In this document: piece by piece, positions 1 to 8,573 of the stretch | How positions within the stretch are numbered: position 1 is the stretch's first letter | Layout: each line of letters starts with the position of its first letter | Assembly (NCBI RefSeq): GCF_010994275.1 | Contig: NZ_WMCD01000011.1 | Span: forward strand, 1-64,000 | Source: Cyclobacterium jeungdonense | GTDB taxonomy: Bacteria; Bacteroidota; Bacteroidia; Cytophagales; Cyclobacteriaceae | DNA: 64,000 bases | Direction of reading: 5' to 3' | The notes under the pieces: model-generated | The model's database searches: none | Told to the model about the DNA's origin: nothing | The model's input: the letters and a program-made list of their open reading frames with translations, nothing else | Program-made: the position numbers and the translations under genes

Positions 1-96
1 AAGCTACTGGCCAAACCCGTGGATCGACTGCCCTCCTGGCACGGAGCCGCAGGAAGCAAAGCATGGCTTATGGTCGATGAAATTGTGATGAACTAG
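1..96 (+). CDS. C-terminal tail of an unidentified CDS (5' end outside window)
   Basis: Frame 1 is open from the first base and stops at TAG 94-96, giving 31 residues ending KAWLMVDEIVMN. The short tail WHGAAGSKAWLMVDE resembles the C-termini of some secreted glycosidases (for example GH127-type arabinofuranosidases), but it is too short for a firm call. The next gene begins 22 bases downstream on the same strand, so the two probably share a transcript. The family assignment is a guess; only the presence of a coding tail is well supported. Confidence 0.5.
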   Translation, partial: KLLAKPVDRLPSWHGAAGSKAWLMVDEIVMN

Positions 97-118
97 GGGA
101 AAAGCAGCGACAGCTAAA

Positions 119-1366
119 ATGAATCAAAAAGCCGAGATGGGGAGCTTAACAAATAGAATATCGGACTTGAAAGCACTATTAATTATATTGATTTGGGCAG
201 TTTTTATTTCATGTTCAGCTAAACATGAGAAAGGATTGATTCCGACAAATACCTCTATAACCGAACTACAGTTTACTGTCAAGGAAGCAGCTAATTGGAC
301 AAATCTTTTTAAAAGAACATCCGGTTGGTTTGGTGGAGATGGGATATTTACGATACCTTTAGATGGTCTGGAATCGGCTGTTGCCGACACCTCAGGAAAA
401 ACATTGGTCCTTTTTAGCGACAGTCTGATTGGAGAAATAACTGACGGAAAGCTGGACAGTCCCTTTGTGATGATCAATAATTCAGTTGCGTGGATGCACG
501 GGGCAGAACCGATAGCATCCAACATTTCTTTCCATTGGGCCCTGGATGAGCAAAATGCACCGCTGTCTCTTTTTATACCCAATACCCCAAATTCTAAACC
601 AGGTGAATATTTCTGGTTAGGAGACGGTTTTGTAAATCAGGCTCGGAACAACGATATTTACTTGTTTGGTTACCGAATTACAACCACCGGAGCAGATGCC
701 TTTAATTTTAAGGAGGTTGGAAATACGTTGATTGTCCTTCCCTCCGGGAGTAAACCTCCGTTTGAAGATCAGCGCCAAATAGACACCCCTTTTTACATGG
801 ATGGAAAACCGGAAAGTACAGGTTCCTTTGGAGCGGGCATTTTGGTAAACACAAAGGATGCCGGAGCATTGAGACCCGATGGGTATGTATACATTTATGG
901 CGTAAAGGGAATAAAAAAAGAGGTGATGGTAGCGAGAGTAAAGCCCAAGGACATCGAAAAATTTGATCTTTGGAAGTTTTGGGATGGGACTAGCTGGCAA
1001 AGTGAAATGAAGCAGGCGGCATCCATTGCAGAAAGAGCTTCCAATGAGTTGAGCGTAACTTCCCTGGAAGACGGGAGGTACGCCATGGTTTTCCAGACAG
1101 ACGGCATCGCCTCCACCGTAGGACTACGTTTATCCCAATTTCCGGAAGGGCCTTTTGGCCCCATAATCACGATTTGGGATGCCTCGGCTGACCTAAGCAA
1201 GGGTAAACACCTAATCAGTTACAACGCGAAAGCACATCCCAGTCTGTCTATGCCAGGGGAATTGCTAATAAGTTATAATATTAATTCGTTCGATTTTTTT
1301 GCAGATGTCGAAATCTCACCAAACTTTTATAGACCCAGGTTTATCCGATTGAAAATAGGGGATTGA
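119..1366 (+). CDS. Exported lipoprotein, DUF5005/DUF4185-like (predicted beta-propeller)
   Basis: The 415-residue protein has a hydrophobic segment at about residues 18-32 ending FISCSA, a lipobox, so it is probably an outer-membrane or periplasmic lipoprotein. The mature part has short motifs (GWFGGDGIFTIPL, LVLFSDSLIG, NNSVAW) like those of DUF5005/DUF4185 proteins, which are predicted to adopt a beta-propeller fold related to glycosidases and often sit beside polysaccharide-degrading enzymes. No catalytic assignment is possible. It follows the truncated upstream gene by 22 bases. The start could be either early Met (residue 1 or 7). The family name is from memory and moderately sure; export is well supported. 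Confidence 0.6.
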   Translation: MNQKAEMGSLTNRISDLKALLIILIWAVFISCSAKHEKGLIPTNTSITELQFTVKEAANWTNLFKRTSGWFGGDGIFTIPLDGLESAVADTSGKTLVLFSDSLIGEITDGKLDSPFVMINNSVAWMHGAEPIASNISFHWALDEQNAPLSLFIPNTPNSKPGEYFWLGDGFVNQARNNDIYLFGYRITTTGADAFNFKEVGNTLIVLPSGSKPPFEDQRQIDTPFYMDGKPESTGSFGAGILVNTKDAGALRPDGYVYIYGVKGIKKEVMVARVKPKDIEKFDLWKFWDGTSWQSEMKQAASIAERASNELSVTSLEDGRYAMVFQTDGIASTVGLRLSQFPEGPFGPIITIWDASADLSKGKHLISYNAKAHPSLSMPGELLISYNINSFDFFADVEISPNFYRPRFIRLKIGD

Positions 1367-1400
1367 TAGGGTGTTGTATCCCTCCCGATAGGTTTTTGTT

Positions 1401-4400
1401 TTATTCGCTCTTAGTGGCTTCCACCCAGTGCCTGGCATCAATAAATGCCTGAATCCAAGGAGTAACCTCTTGTTTGGCCATTTCATCGGTGATATGGGGC
1501 CAGTTCCAGGGTGCTAAGGAGCGCTCGATATGTGGCATGATGGCCAAATGCCTGCCATCAACGGAGGACAATCCTGCCACCGCATGGTCTGAACCATTAG
1601 GATTTCCAGGATAGGATGTGTAGGAGTAGGTCATACAAGTATGGTAATCCTTTTTATCCATCGGCAGCTGAAACTTGCCTTCCCCATGTGCCACCCAAAC
1701 GCCAAGTCGCAATCCTGAAAGGGATTGAAGCATGATGGAGTTGTTTTCGGGAATGGTCACGTTGACAAAAGCGGATTCAAATTTATGGCTGTCGTTGTGC
1801 AGCATCTTGGTTTTCTGCGCATGTTCGGGATTCACCAGTCCCAGTTCGATCATCAACTGACAACCATTGCAAACGCCCAGACTCAGGGTGTCTTTCCTTG
1901 CATAAAACCGATCAAGCGCTTTTTTCGCCGTTTCATTGTAAAGAAAAGCACCAGCCCAGCCTTTGGCAGAACCCAACACATCCGAATTGGAAAATCCTCC
2001 TACAAAAACAATCATATTTACATCTTCCAGGGTTTCTCTTCCGGAAATGAGGTCGGTCATGTGGACATCTTTCACATCAAATCCTGCTAACCACAACGCA
2101 TAAGCCATTTCCCGGTCACCATTGACTCCTTTTTCCCGAATGATGGCTGCCCGGACCCCGCTAGCATTTTTTCGTTCCGGATTCAGGCCCAAGGCATGGT
2201 AGCCGCCTTTCCAGCCTTCTGGGAATTGGTACCGTAGGGGTTGCTTCGTATAGTTTTCGAATCGTTCTTTCGCCAATACTAAGCCCGATTGCTGCCGGTC
2301 CAACAAATAGGAAGATCGGTACCAGGTATCCCGGAGTTCAGGCATTTCCCAGCTCAAGTCAAGGGATTTGATAGTGATTTTTCTATCGGTCTTAACCGTA
2401 GCGACGGTTACGCTAGCGATTCCTTCTTCTTTTAAATAGTCGGATACTTCTTCAGGATTCTGAACCTGAATGACCAATCCCGGATTTTCCGAAAACAGGG
2501 CTTTGACGGCATCCTTTTCGATCAGGTTTTCCAAATGAATTTGCAAACCGGAACCTTCATTGGGAAAACACATTTCCAGCAAGGTGGTAATGATTCCTCC
2601 CGAAGAAATATCGTGACCGGCCATAACATTGCCTTGTCTGATTAATTGCTGAACAGCGGCAAATGCGGTTAAAAAATAACCTGTATCCATAATGTCCGGC
2701 ACTTGGCTACCAACCTTATTGAGCATTTGCGCAAACGAGCTGCCGCCTAATTTTGCCTCGTCATTAGATAGGTCGATGTAGAGTAGGGTGGAATCGGGAA
2801 TTTCCTTAAGTGCGGGAGATACGATGCGGTTTATGTCGTCGCATTCACCCACGGTAGAAATAATAACCGTGCCCGGCGCCAGCACTTTTTGCCCGTCGGG
2901 ATAGTTTTGTGTCATGGAAAGGGAATCCTTGCCCGTCGGGATATTGATGCCCAGTGCGATGGCAAAATGGCTGGTTGCTTCCACTGCCCGGTAAAGCCGG
3001 TCATTTTCGCCCTGATTTTTAGCGGGCCACATCCAGTTGGCACTGAGGGATACCCCCTTCATTCCTTCTGTTAAAGGAGCCCATATCAAATTAGTCAGTG
3101 CCTCTGCAATGGCCAGCCGGGATCCCTTTTCAGGACTGGCCAAGGCAGCTATGGGAGCATGGCCGATAGAAGTGGCTATTCCCTTCTTTCCGCTGTAATC
3201 CATGGCCATCACTGCCACATTATTTAAGGGCAGTTGAATGGCCCCTATGGTTTGTTGCTTTGCAACACGTCCGGTAACAGACCGGTCCACTTTATTGGTA
3301 AGCCAGTCTTTAGAAGCGACTGCTTCCAATTGTAATACCTGATTCAGGTACTCACTGATCTGGTTTTCTGTGTATTCCGGTTCGGTATAGGATTGGATGG
3401 AGTGCTGGTCTTCCAGCACTGTTTTTGGAGAAGACCCAAACATGTGCTGCAGGCTCCAGTCGATGGGTTTCTCACCGGTTTGGCTATTTTCAAACCGAAA
3501 ATGAAAATCGCCGGTGGTTTCTCCGATTTCATAAAAAGGAGCGCGCTCTCTTGCTGCTATTTTTTTGATAGTCTCCAACCTGGACTTTTCCAGCACCAGT
3601 CCCATTCTTTCCTGGGACTCGTTGCCTATGATTTCTTTGGCAGAAAGGGTGGGGTCTCCAATGGGAAGTTTTTCCATCTGTATGGTTCCTCCGGTGTCCT
3701 CTACCAACTCCGAAAGGCAGTTGAGGTGTCCGCCGGCACCATGATCATGGATGGAGATGATGGGATTGTCATCGCTTTCAGCCATAGCCCGGATCACATT
3801 GGCCACCCTTTTTTGCATTTCCGGGTTGGATCTTTGTACGGCATTTAGCTCCAGGGAATTCGTGAGAACTCCCGTGTTGACGGAGGATACGGCACTTCCC
3901 CCCATTCCGATCCGGTAATTATCTCCTCCCATCAATACAATGCTGTTACCTGTACCAGGTTTTTGCTTCAGGCTATAAGGGGCCCTTGTGAATCCTACTC
4001 CACCGGCCAACATGATGACTTTATCATAGCCCCATTTTCTGCCCTGCTCCTCGTGCTCGAAAGTCATGAGGCTGCCACAGATAAGTGGCTGTCCAAATTT
4101 ATTTCCAAAATCGCTGGCGCCGTTGGATGCTTTAATAAGAATATCCATTGGGGTTTGGTACAGCCATTTTTTTTCTTTCAGGTCCATTTCCCAGAAACGG
4201 TCCTTAGCGGTTCGGGGATAGGAAGTCATGTATACCGCCGTGCCGGCCAACGGAATGGAAGCAGTACCGCCCGCCATCCTGTCTCTTATTTCACCTCCCG
4301 AACCGGTGGCTGCACCGTTGAAGGGCTCGACCGTGGTGGGGAAATTATGGGTTTCGGCTTTTAAAGAAAGAACGGTATCTATTTCCTTAATAGCGAAAAA

Positions 4401-5093
4401 ATCTGATTTATCATGGCTTAGGGGGGCAAATTGAACTGCTTTCGGGCCTTTTACAAAGGCCACGTTGTCCTTATAGGCGGAGACGATCCCATTTGGGTTG
4501 GCTGCAGCCGTTTTCTTAATCAACTGGAATAAAGAAAGGGGCTTTTCTTTCCCGTCAATCACAAAGGTTCCATTAAAAATTTTGTGACGGCAATGCTCTG
4601 AATTGACTTGGCTAAATCCAAATACCTCGCTATCGGTCAGGGGTCTTCCCAATGATTTACTTACCCCTTCCAGGTAGGTGATTTCTTCCGGATTTAGTGC
4701 CAGCCCCTCTTTTTCGTTATAGCCTCCGATATCTTCAATTAACAAAATGGGGTCGGGCTGCTTGTCTATGGCAAATACCTCTTGGTCCAGTTGGGAATAG
4801 AGACTTTGTAACATGGGATCGATGAAATCACCTTCTTTATAAGGATAAAAGGCTTCCATTCTTTTAATGGCAGAAATGCCCATGTTTTGGCAAATTTCCA
4901 TGGCATTAGTGGACCAAGGAGTGATCATTTCCTTTCTGGGACCTAAAAATTGCTCGGAAATCTTGTCCTGGTCCAGGTAATTTGCACCACCAAAGAGCCA
5001 GGTTAATTTTTCCAGGGTTGTTACATCTAATGCCTGGCTGCACTCCAGGGCATATACTGTTTTTTCAGAGGTTTGAAAAAAGATAATCGTCAT
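1401..5093 (-). CDS. purL: Phosphoribosylformylglycinamidine synthase (single-chain PurL)
   Basis: Large single-chain FGAM synthase, which converts FGAR, glutamine and ATP to FGAM in the fourth step of purine biosynthesis in the cytoplasm. An N-terminal PurS-like region, two AIRS-like ATP-binding halves (for example VLSLKAETHNFPTTVEPFNG) and a C-terminal glutamine amidotransferase domain are visible, the latter with the nucleophile Cys in LGVCNGCQ and the segment AIMPHIERS. The frame is open back to an ATG at 5132, but the start at 5093 (MTIIFFQTSEK) is preferred because a TAnnTTTG promoter box lies at 5122-5129, leaving about 1230 residues, normal for the family. It is monocistronic here and points away from the efflux operon. 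Confidence 0.95.
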   Translation of the reverse strand: MTIIFFQTSEKTVYALECSQALDVTTLEKLTWLFGGANYLDQDKISEQFLGPRKEMITPWSTNAMEICQNMGISAIKRMEAFYPYKEGDFIDPMLQSLYSQLDQEVFAIDKQPDPILLIEDIGGYNEKEGLALNPEEITYLEGVSKSLGRPLTDSEVFGFSQVNSEHCRHKIFNGTFVIDGKEKPLSLFQLIKKTAAANPNGIVSAYKDNVAFVKGPKAVQFAPLSHDKSDFFAIKEIDTVLSLKAETHNFPTTVEPFNGAATGSGGEIRDRMAGGTASIPLAGTAVYMTSYPRTAKDRFWEMDLKEKKWLYQTPMDILIKASNGASDFGNKFGQPLICGSLMTFEHEEQGRKWGYDKVIMLAGGVGFTRAPYSLKQKPGTGNSIVLMGGDNYRIGMGGSAVSSVNTGVLTNSLELNAVQRSNPEMQKRVANVIRAMAESDDNPIISIHDHGAGGHLNCLSELVEDTGGTIQMEKLPIGDPTLSAKEIIGNESQERMGLVLEKSRLETIKKIAARERAPFYEIGETTGDFHFRFENSQTGEKPIDWSLQHMFGSSPKTVLEDQHSIQSYTEPEYTENQISEYLNQVLQLEAVASKDWLTNKVDRSVTGRVAKQQTIGAIQLPLNNVAVMAMDYSGKKGIATSIGHAPIAALASPEKGSRLAIAEALTNLIWAPLTEGMKGVSLSANWMWPAKNQGENDRLYRAVEATSHFAIALGINIPTGKDSLSMTQNYPDGQKVLAPGTVIISTVGECDDINRIVSPALKEIPDSTLLYIDLSNDEAKLGGSSFAQMLNKVGSQVPDIMDTGYFLTAFAAVQQLIRQGNVMAGHDISSGGIITTLLEMCFPNEGSGLQIHLENLIEKDAVKALFSENPGLVIQVQNPEEVSDYLKEEGIASVTVATVKTDRKITIKSLDLSWEMPELRDTWYRSSYLLDRQQSGLVLAKERFENYTKQPLRYQFPEGWKGGYHALGLNPERKNASGVRAAIIREKGVNGDREMAYALWLAGFDVKDVHMTDLISGRETLEDVNMIVFVGGFSNSDVLGSAKGWAGAFLYNETAKKALDRFYARKDTLSLGVCNGCQLMIELGLVNPEHAQKTKMLHNDSHKFESAFVNVTIPENNSIMLQSLSGLRLGVWVAHGEGKFQLPMDKKDYHTCMTYSYTSYPGNPNGSDHAVAGLSSVDGRHLAIMPHIERSLAPWNWPHITDEMAKQEVTPWIQAFIDARHWVEATKSE

Positions 5094-5121
5094 AAACGGA
5101 TCGATAGGTAAATTGAAGCAG

Positions 5122-5129
5122 CAAAGGTA
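5122..5129 (-). promoter_or_regulatory. Probable purL promoter, -7 box TACCTTTG
   Basis: On the minus strand the sequence reads TACCTTTG, a full match to the Bacteroidota -7 consensus TAnnTTTG, about 29 bases upstream of the preferred purL ATG. No clear TTTG at -33 is seen. Its position argues against translation starting at 5132. Confidence 0.55.
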
Positions 5130-5387
5130 CAAAATTGCTTTAATAATTTAGCGACCATTCGCCTTGCAAAGGACCTCCTATTTCGGTTTTACCTGTACGA
5201 AAGCGAATACTTTGCTGATTTAATTGTTCGATAACGTACAGTAGGTGTAAATAATTAACTGATTTCGGAATAATATTCGGTTTTAATGAGAGGTTTTTCA
5301 CGGTGCCTATCCTAGAAATTTTGGAGCCTCAGGGATAATACCGCAGCAATAGAGCTGGTTTCCTTCCTCTTTTGAAAAAAAATACTT

Positions 5388-5395
5388 TAAATTTG
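5388..5395 (+). promoter_or_regulatory. Possible promoter of the tetR-efflux operon, -7 box TAAATTTG
   Basis: TAAATTTG matches the Bacteroidota -7 consensus and lies 63 bases upstream of the TetR start. A TTTG at 5371-5374 is closer than the usual 19-21 base spacing, so the -33 element is uncertain. The rest of the purL-tetR intergenic stretch (5133-5458) holds no other recognisable element. Confidence 0.4.
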
Positions 5396-5458
5396 CGGAA
5401 ACTCTGAACCTTTTGAAAGTTTCCTGAGTTTTTTGGCAGGAAGTTTATGAAATAATAT

Positions 5459-6067
5459 TTGGAAACGAGAGAAAAAATAATTGAGGTAGCCTTGGAACAA
5501 TTTCTGGTTTATGGAGTCAGGGCTGTTACAATGGATGAAATCGCGAAACAAGCGGGTATGTCTAAAAAGACGATTTACGAAGAATTTTCAAGTAAGGAAG
5601 CACTGGTTAACGCATCCTTTGATGTGGCTTTGAAAGAAGACGAATGTGCCTTTCACGAATTGATGGAAGGGGAAGATGGAGTGATTGATCATTTATTGCA
5701 CATGACCCGTTATTTGCGAGAACGGTTTTCCAGAATGAATCCCTTGCTATTGCAGGACATTCAGCGGTTTTATCCTAAATGTTGGAAAAAATTGGAAGAT
5801 TTTAAACGAGAGCATGCCTGGAAAGGGATCGTTCAGGTTTTGGATCAGGGAAAGCAATCAGGGGATTTTAGGAAGGAAATTAATTCTGAGATTTTGGCAT
5901 ACATGCGATTGGAGCAGATTACCAGTCTTATGGCGGGCAATGTAATTTTGAAAAAATACAGTTTATTGGATTTTCATTTACAGGCATTGGATCATTTTAT
6001 TCACGGAATACTAACCGATCAGGGGAGAAATACCTATTACAAAAAATTACAAACACAGCAATCTTAA
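5459..6067 (+). CDS. TetR/AcrR-family transcriptional regulator
   Basis: A 202-residue protein with an N-terminal helix-turn-helix (about residues 5-50; ALEQFLVYGVRAVTMDEIA, MSKKTIYEEFSSKEAL) typical of TetR repressors; the ligand-binding C-terminal half is divergent, as expected. The start appears to be TTG at 5459, because the nearest upstream ATG runs into a stop after two codons. The stop lies 4 bases before the TolC-like gene, so it is the first gene of the efflux operon and probably represses it in response to a pump substrate (inference from context). The ligand is unknown. Confidence 0.85.
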   Translation: METREKIIEVALEQFLVYGVRAVTMDEIAKQAGMSKKTIYEEFSSKEALVNASFDVALKEDECAFHELMEGEDGVIDHLLHMTRYLRERFSRMNPLLLQDIQRFYPKCWKKLEDFKREHAWKGIVQVLDQGKQSGDFRKEINSEILAYMRLEQITSLMAGNVILKKYSLLDFHLQALDHFIHGILTDQGRNTYYKKLQTQQS

Positions 6068-6071
6068 TTTT

Positions 6072-7415
6072 ATGAAGAGTAAACAGGTAATTATAATCGT
6101 TTTTGCTTGGCTGTTTGGGTACCAAATGGTGGCCAACGCCCAACGTGTACCGCTGACTTTGGAAGAAAGTGTCTCTTATGCCCTGGAAAATAATGCGGAG
6201 GCCAGGAATGCCAGGCTTGAAATAGAAGCAGCACGGGGTTTGGTAGGGGAGCGAACCGCTGAGGGCCTCCCCCAAATTAATGCCAATCTCAGTGCCAATA
6301 ATAATCTGGTTGTCCCCATTTCTCCTTTTCCGGCTGTGATATTTGATCCGGAGGCGGAGGAAGGTGAGTTTATTGGCGTTCAATTCTCTCCGGAGTTTAC
6401 AGCCGGATTGTCAGCGACCGTTTCCCAAATGATTTTCAACGGTTCTTATTTTATTGGATTAAAGGCAGCCAAAACCTATCGTCAATTAGCCGAAGTGGAT
6501 CGCAAGTTTACCGAACTCGAGGTAATTGAAAATGTAAAAAAAGCCTATTACTCGGTTTTAGTCAGCGAGGAAAGAGAGGAACTAGTGAGAGCTAATTTGA
6601 GCCGAATTGACACTCTCCTAAAAGAAACAAAAATTCTGTATGAAGAGGGTTTTGCAGAAAAAATCGATGTTAGTCGGATTCAGGTTCAGCACAACAACAT
6701 CCTGACTGAATTAGATAAGGCGAAAACAGCGACGCTAGTAAGTCTGCGGCTGTTGAAATTCCAAATGGGGATGCCCCAGGATCAGGATATTATCCTTGTG
6801 GATTCGATTACAGGCCTGGAGTCTCTTTTGGACGCCGACAGGTTGTTGATGGAGGATGGCCAGCCGAGAGTAGAAATTGATCAGATCAATACCAATTATG
6901 ATCTAGCTACCCTGGATCTAAAAAACAATCAGATTCAATACATGCCACGTCTGGATGCAAATTATACCTTTCAGCGAAATGCCTTTGGAAACAATTTTTC
7001 AAACCTGTGGTCTGGAAAATGGTTTACTGGGTCGGTTGTGGGCGTTACCCTACAAATTCCCATTTTTGACGGATTTACAAAAAGGTATAAAATCCAGCAG
7101 AATAGGGTACAACTCAGGCAACTTGAAGTGCAGAAGGAGTCGGTACTTCAAAACATTGCATTAGAAAAATTTCAATCTCGTCAAAACCTGATTAATAGCC
7201 TAAAAGCACTGGAAGTGCAAAGGGAAAACAGGGATTTGGCGCTCGAGGTATTTGATATGGCCAAAATTAAATATCAGGAGGGAGTTGGTTCCAACCTTGA
7301 AGTAGTAGAGGCAGATTCTGCCCTTAAAGAGGCTGAAACCAATTATTTCTCAGCCTTGTATGATGCCTTTATCGCAAAAGTTGATTTAGAAAAAGCATTG
7401 GGAATTTTAAAATAA
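6072..7415 (+). CDS. TolC-family outer-membrane efflux protein
   Basis: The 447-residue protein has an N-terminal signal peptide (cleavage near ANAQ, residue 23) followed by the alpha-helical repeats of the OEP family (LTLEESVSYALENN near the N-terminus and QEGVGSNLEVVEA, the corresponding element of the second half). It should form the trimeric outer-membrane channel of the pump encoded by the next two genes. It starts 4 bases after tetR and ends 20 bases before the adaptor gene. Length and gene order are normal for RND systems. Confidence 0.9.
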   Translation: MKSKQVIIIVFAWLFGYQMVANAQRVPLTLEESVSYALENNAEARNARLEIEAARGLVGERTAEGLPQINANLSANNNLVVPISPFPAVIFDPEAEEGEFIGVQFSPEFTAGLSATVSQMIFNGSYFIGLKAAKTYRQLAEVDRKFTELEVIENVKKAYYSVLVSEEREELVRANLSRIDTLLKETKILYEEGFAEKIDVSRIQVQHNNILTELDKAKTATLVSLRLLKFQMGMPQDQDIILVDSITGLESLLDADRLLMEDGQPRVEIDQINTNYDLATLDLKNNQIQYMPRLDANYTFQRNAFGNNFSNLWSGKWFTGSVVGVTLQIPIFDGFTKRYKIQQNRVQLRQLEVQKESVLQNIALEKFQSRQNLINSLKALEVQRENRDLALEVFDMAKIKYQEGVGSNLEVVEADSALKEAETNYFSALYDAFIAKVDLEKALGILK

Positions 7416-7435
7416 AAAAAGGATACCACAAATTT

Positions 7436-8566
7436 ATGAAACATACCATCAAGTTTTTAAGCCTTGCCCTACTGATTGGGGTAGTTTCCTGCTCAGCACC
7501 AAAAGACGAGCTAGCCGATAAAAAAGACCAGTTGCAGTCCTATAAATCAGAAGCTGCAGCATTAAAAGTTTCTATCCAGGAATTGGAGGATGAAATCGCC
7601 CGATTGGATCCAGAGTTCCGGAAAAACCAGCGTAAATCTATCCTTATCACCACGATCCAGCCGGAGCAAGGTGATTTTGAGCATTACGTGGAAGTTACCG
7701 GATCGGTCCTTTCCAAAAAGAACGTAAATATCAGCGCAGAACTTTCCGGTAGGATAGAGGAAATCGTCACCCGGGAGGGAATGGCCGTCAGAAAAGGGCA
7801 GGTAATTGCCACCATAGATTCTGAATCTGTACAGAGAAGTCTGGATGAAATCCAAACCCAATTGGATTTAGCCAAAACGATTTTCGAAAAGCAAGAACGG
7901 CTTTGGAATCAGCAAATAGGAACTGAAATCCAATATTTAGAGGCGAAAAACCGGATGGAAACCCTGGAAAAAAACCTGGCTTCACTGCAATTGCAAGAGG
8001 ACAAAAGTACCGTCAGAGCTCCATTTGATGGGACAGTAGAGGAAATGCTGGTCCGAGTCGGAGAGTTGGTTCAACCCGGTACTCCAATTGTAAATATGAT
8101 TGGAGAAGATGACCTGTTTATCGAGGGGGATATTTCCGAACGGTATATAGGCATTTTACAGCAGGGAGACTCGGTAGATATCCGTTTTCCCTCAATCGAT
8201 AGATCGCTGAAAACCAAGGTGACCGCAATTGGAAGTGTCATCAATCCGGACAATCGAACTTTCAAAGTAGAGGTGTTTTTACCTAAGATGGATCTTGTTA
8301 AGCCTAACATGCTTTCGGTATTGAATATACAGGACTACGAAAATTCCGAGGCGGTGATCGTGCCTACTTATTTGATTTTACAGGATAATCAGGGGAGTTA
8401 TATGTTTGTGGTGGAAGAAGGCTTGGCCCGAAAAAGGTATGTGGAGAGAGGGATGACCTATGAAGGCAAAACAGAAATTCTGGAAGGCCTGGACGGATCT
8501 GAAACCCTGGTAGATAAAGGTTTTCGGGAAGTCGGAGATAATTTTAATGTAAATATCGCATCGTAA
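7436..8566 (+). CDS. RND efflux periplasmic adaptor (HlyD/MFP family) lipoprotein
   Basis: A 376-residue membrane-fusion protein. The signal peptide ends in a lipobox (VVSCSA), followed by a predicted coiled coil at about residues 25-62, then the barrel-sandwich halves (VEEIV-type GRIEEIVTREGMAVRKGQVIA and STVRAPFDGTVEEMLVRVGE) flanking an alpha-hairpin. It links the inner-membrane pump to the TolC-like channel. The coiled coil before the lipoyl-like region is longer than in most adaptors. It is 7 bases upstream of the permease gene. Confidence 0.9.
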   Translation: MKHTIKFLSLALLIGVVSCSAPKDELADKKDQLQSYKSEAAALKVSIQELEDEIARLDPEFRKNQRKSILITTIQPEQGDFEHYVEVTGSVLSKKNVNISAELSGRIEEIVTREGMAVRKGQVIATIDSESVQRSLDEIQTQLDLAKTIFEKQERLWNQQIGTEIQYLEAKNRMETLEKNLASLQLQEDKSTVRAPFDGTVEEMLVRVGELVQPGTPIVNMIGEDDLFIEGDISERYIGILQQGDSVDIRFPSIDRSLKTKVTAIGSVINPDNRTFKVEVFLPKMDLVKPNMLSVLNIQDYENSEAVIVPTYLILQDNQGSYMFVVEEGLARKRYVERGMTYEGKTEILEGLDGSETLVDKGFREVGDNFNVNIAS

Positions 8567-8573
8567 CGCATTT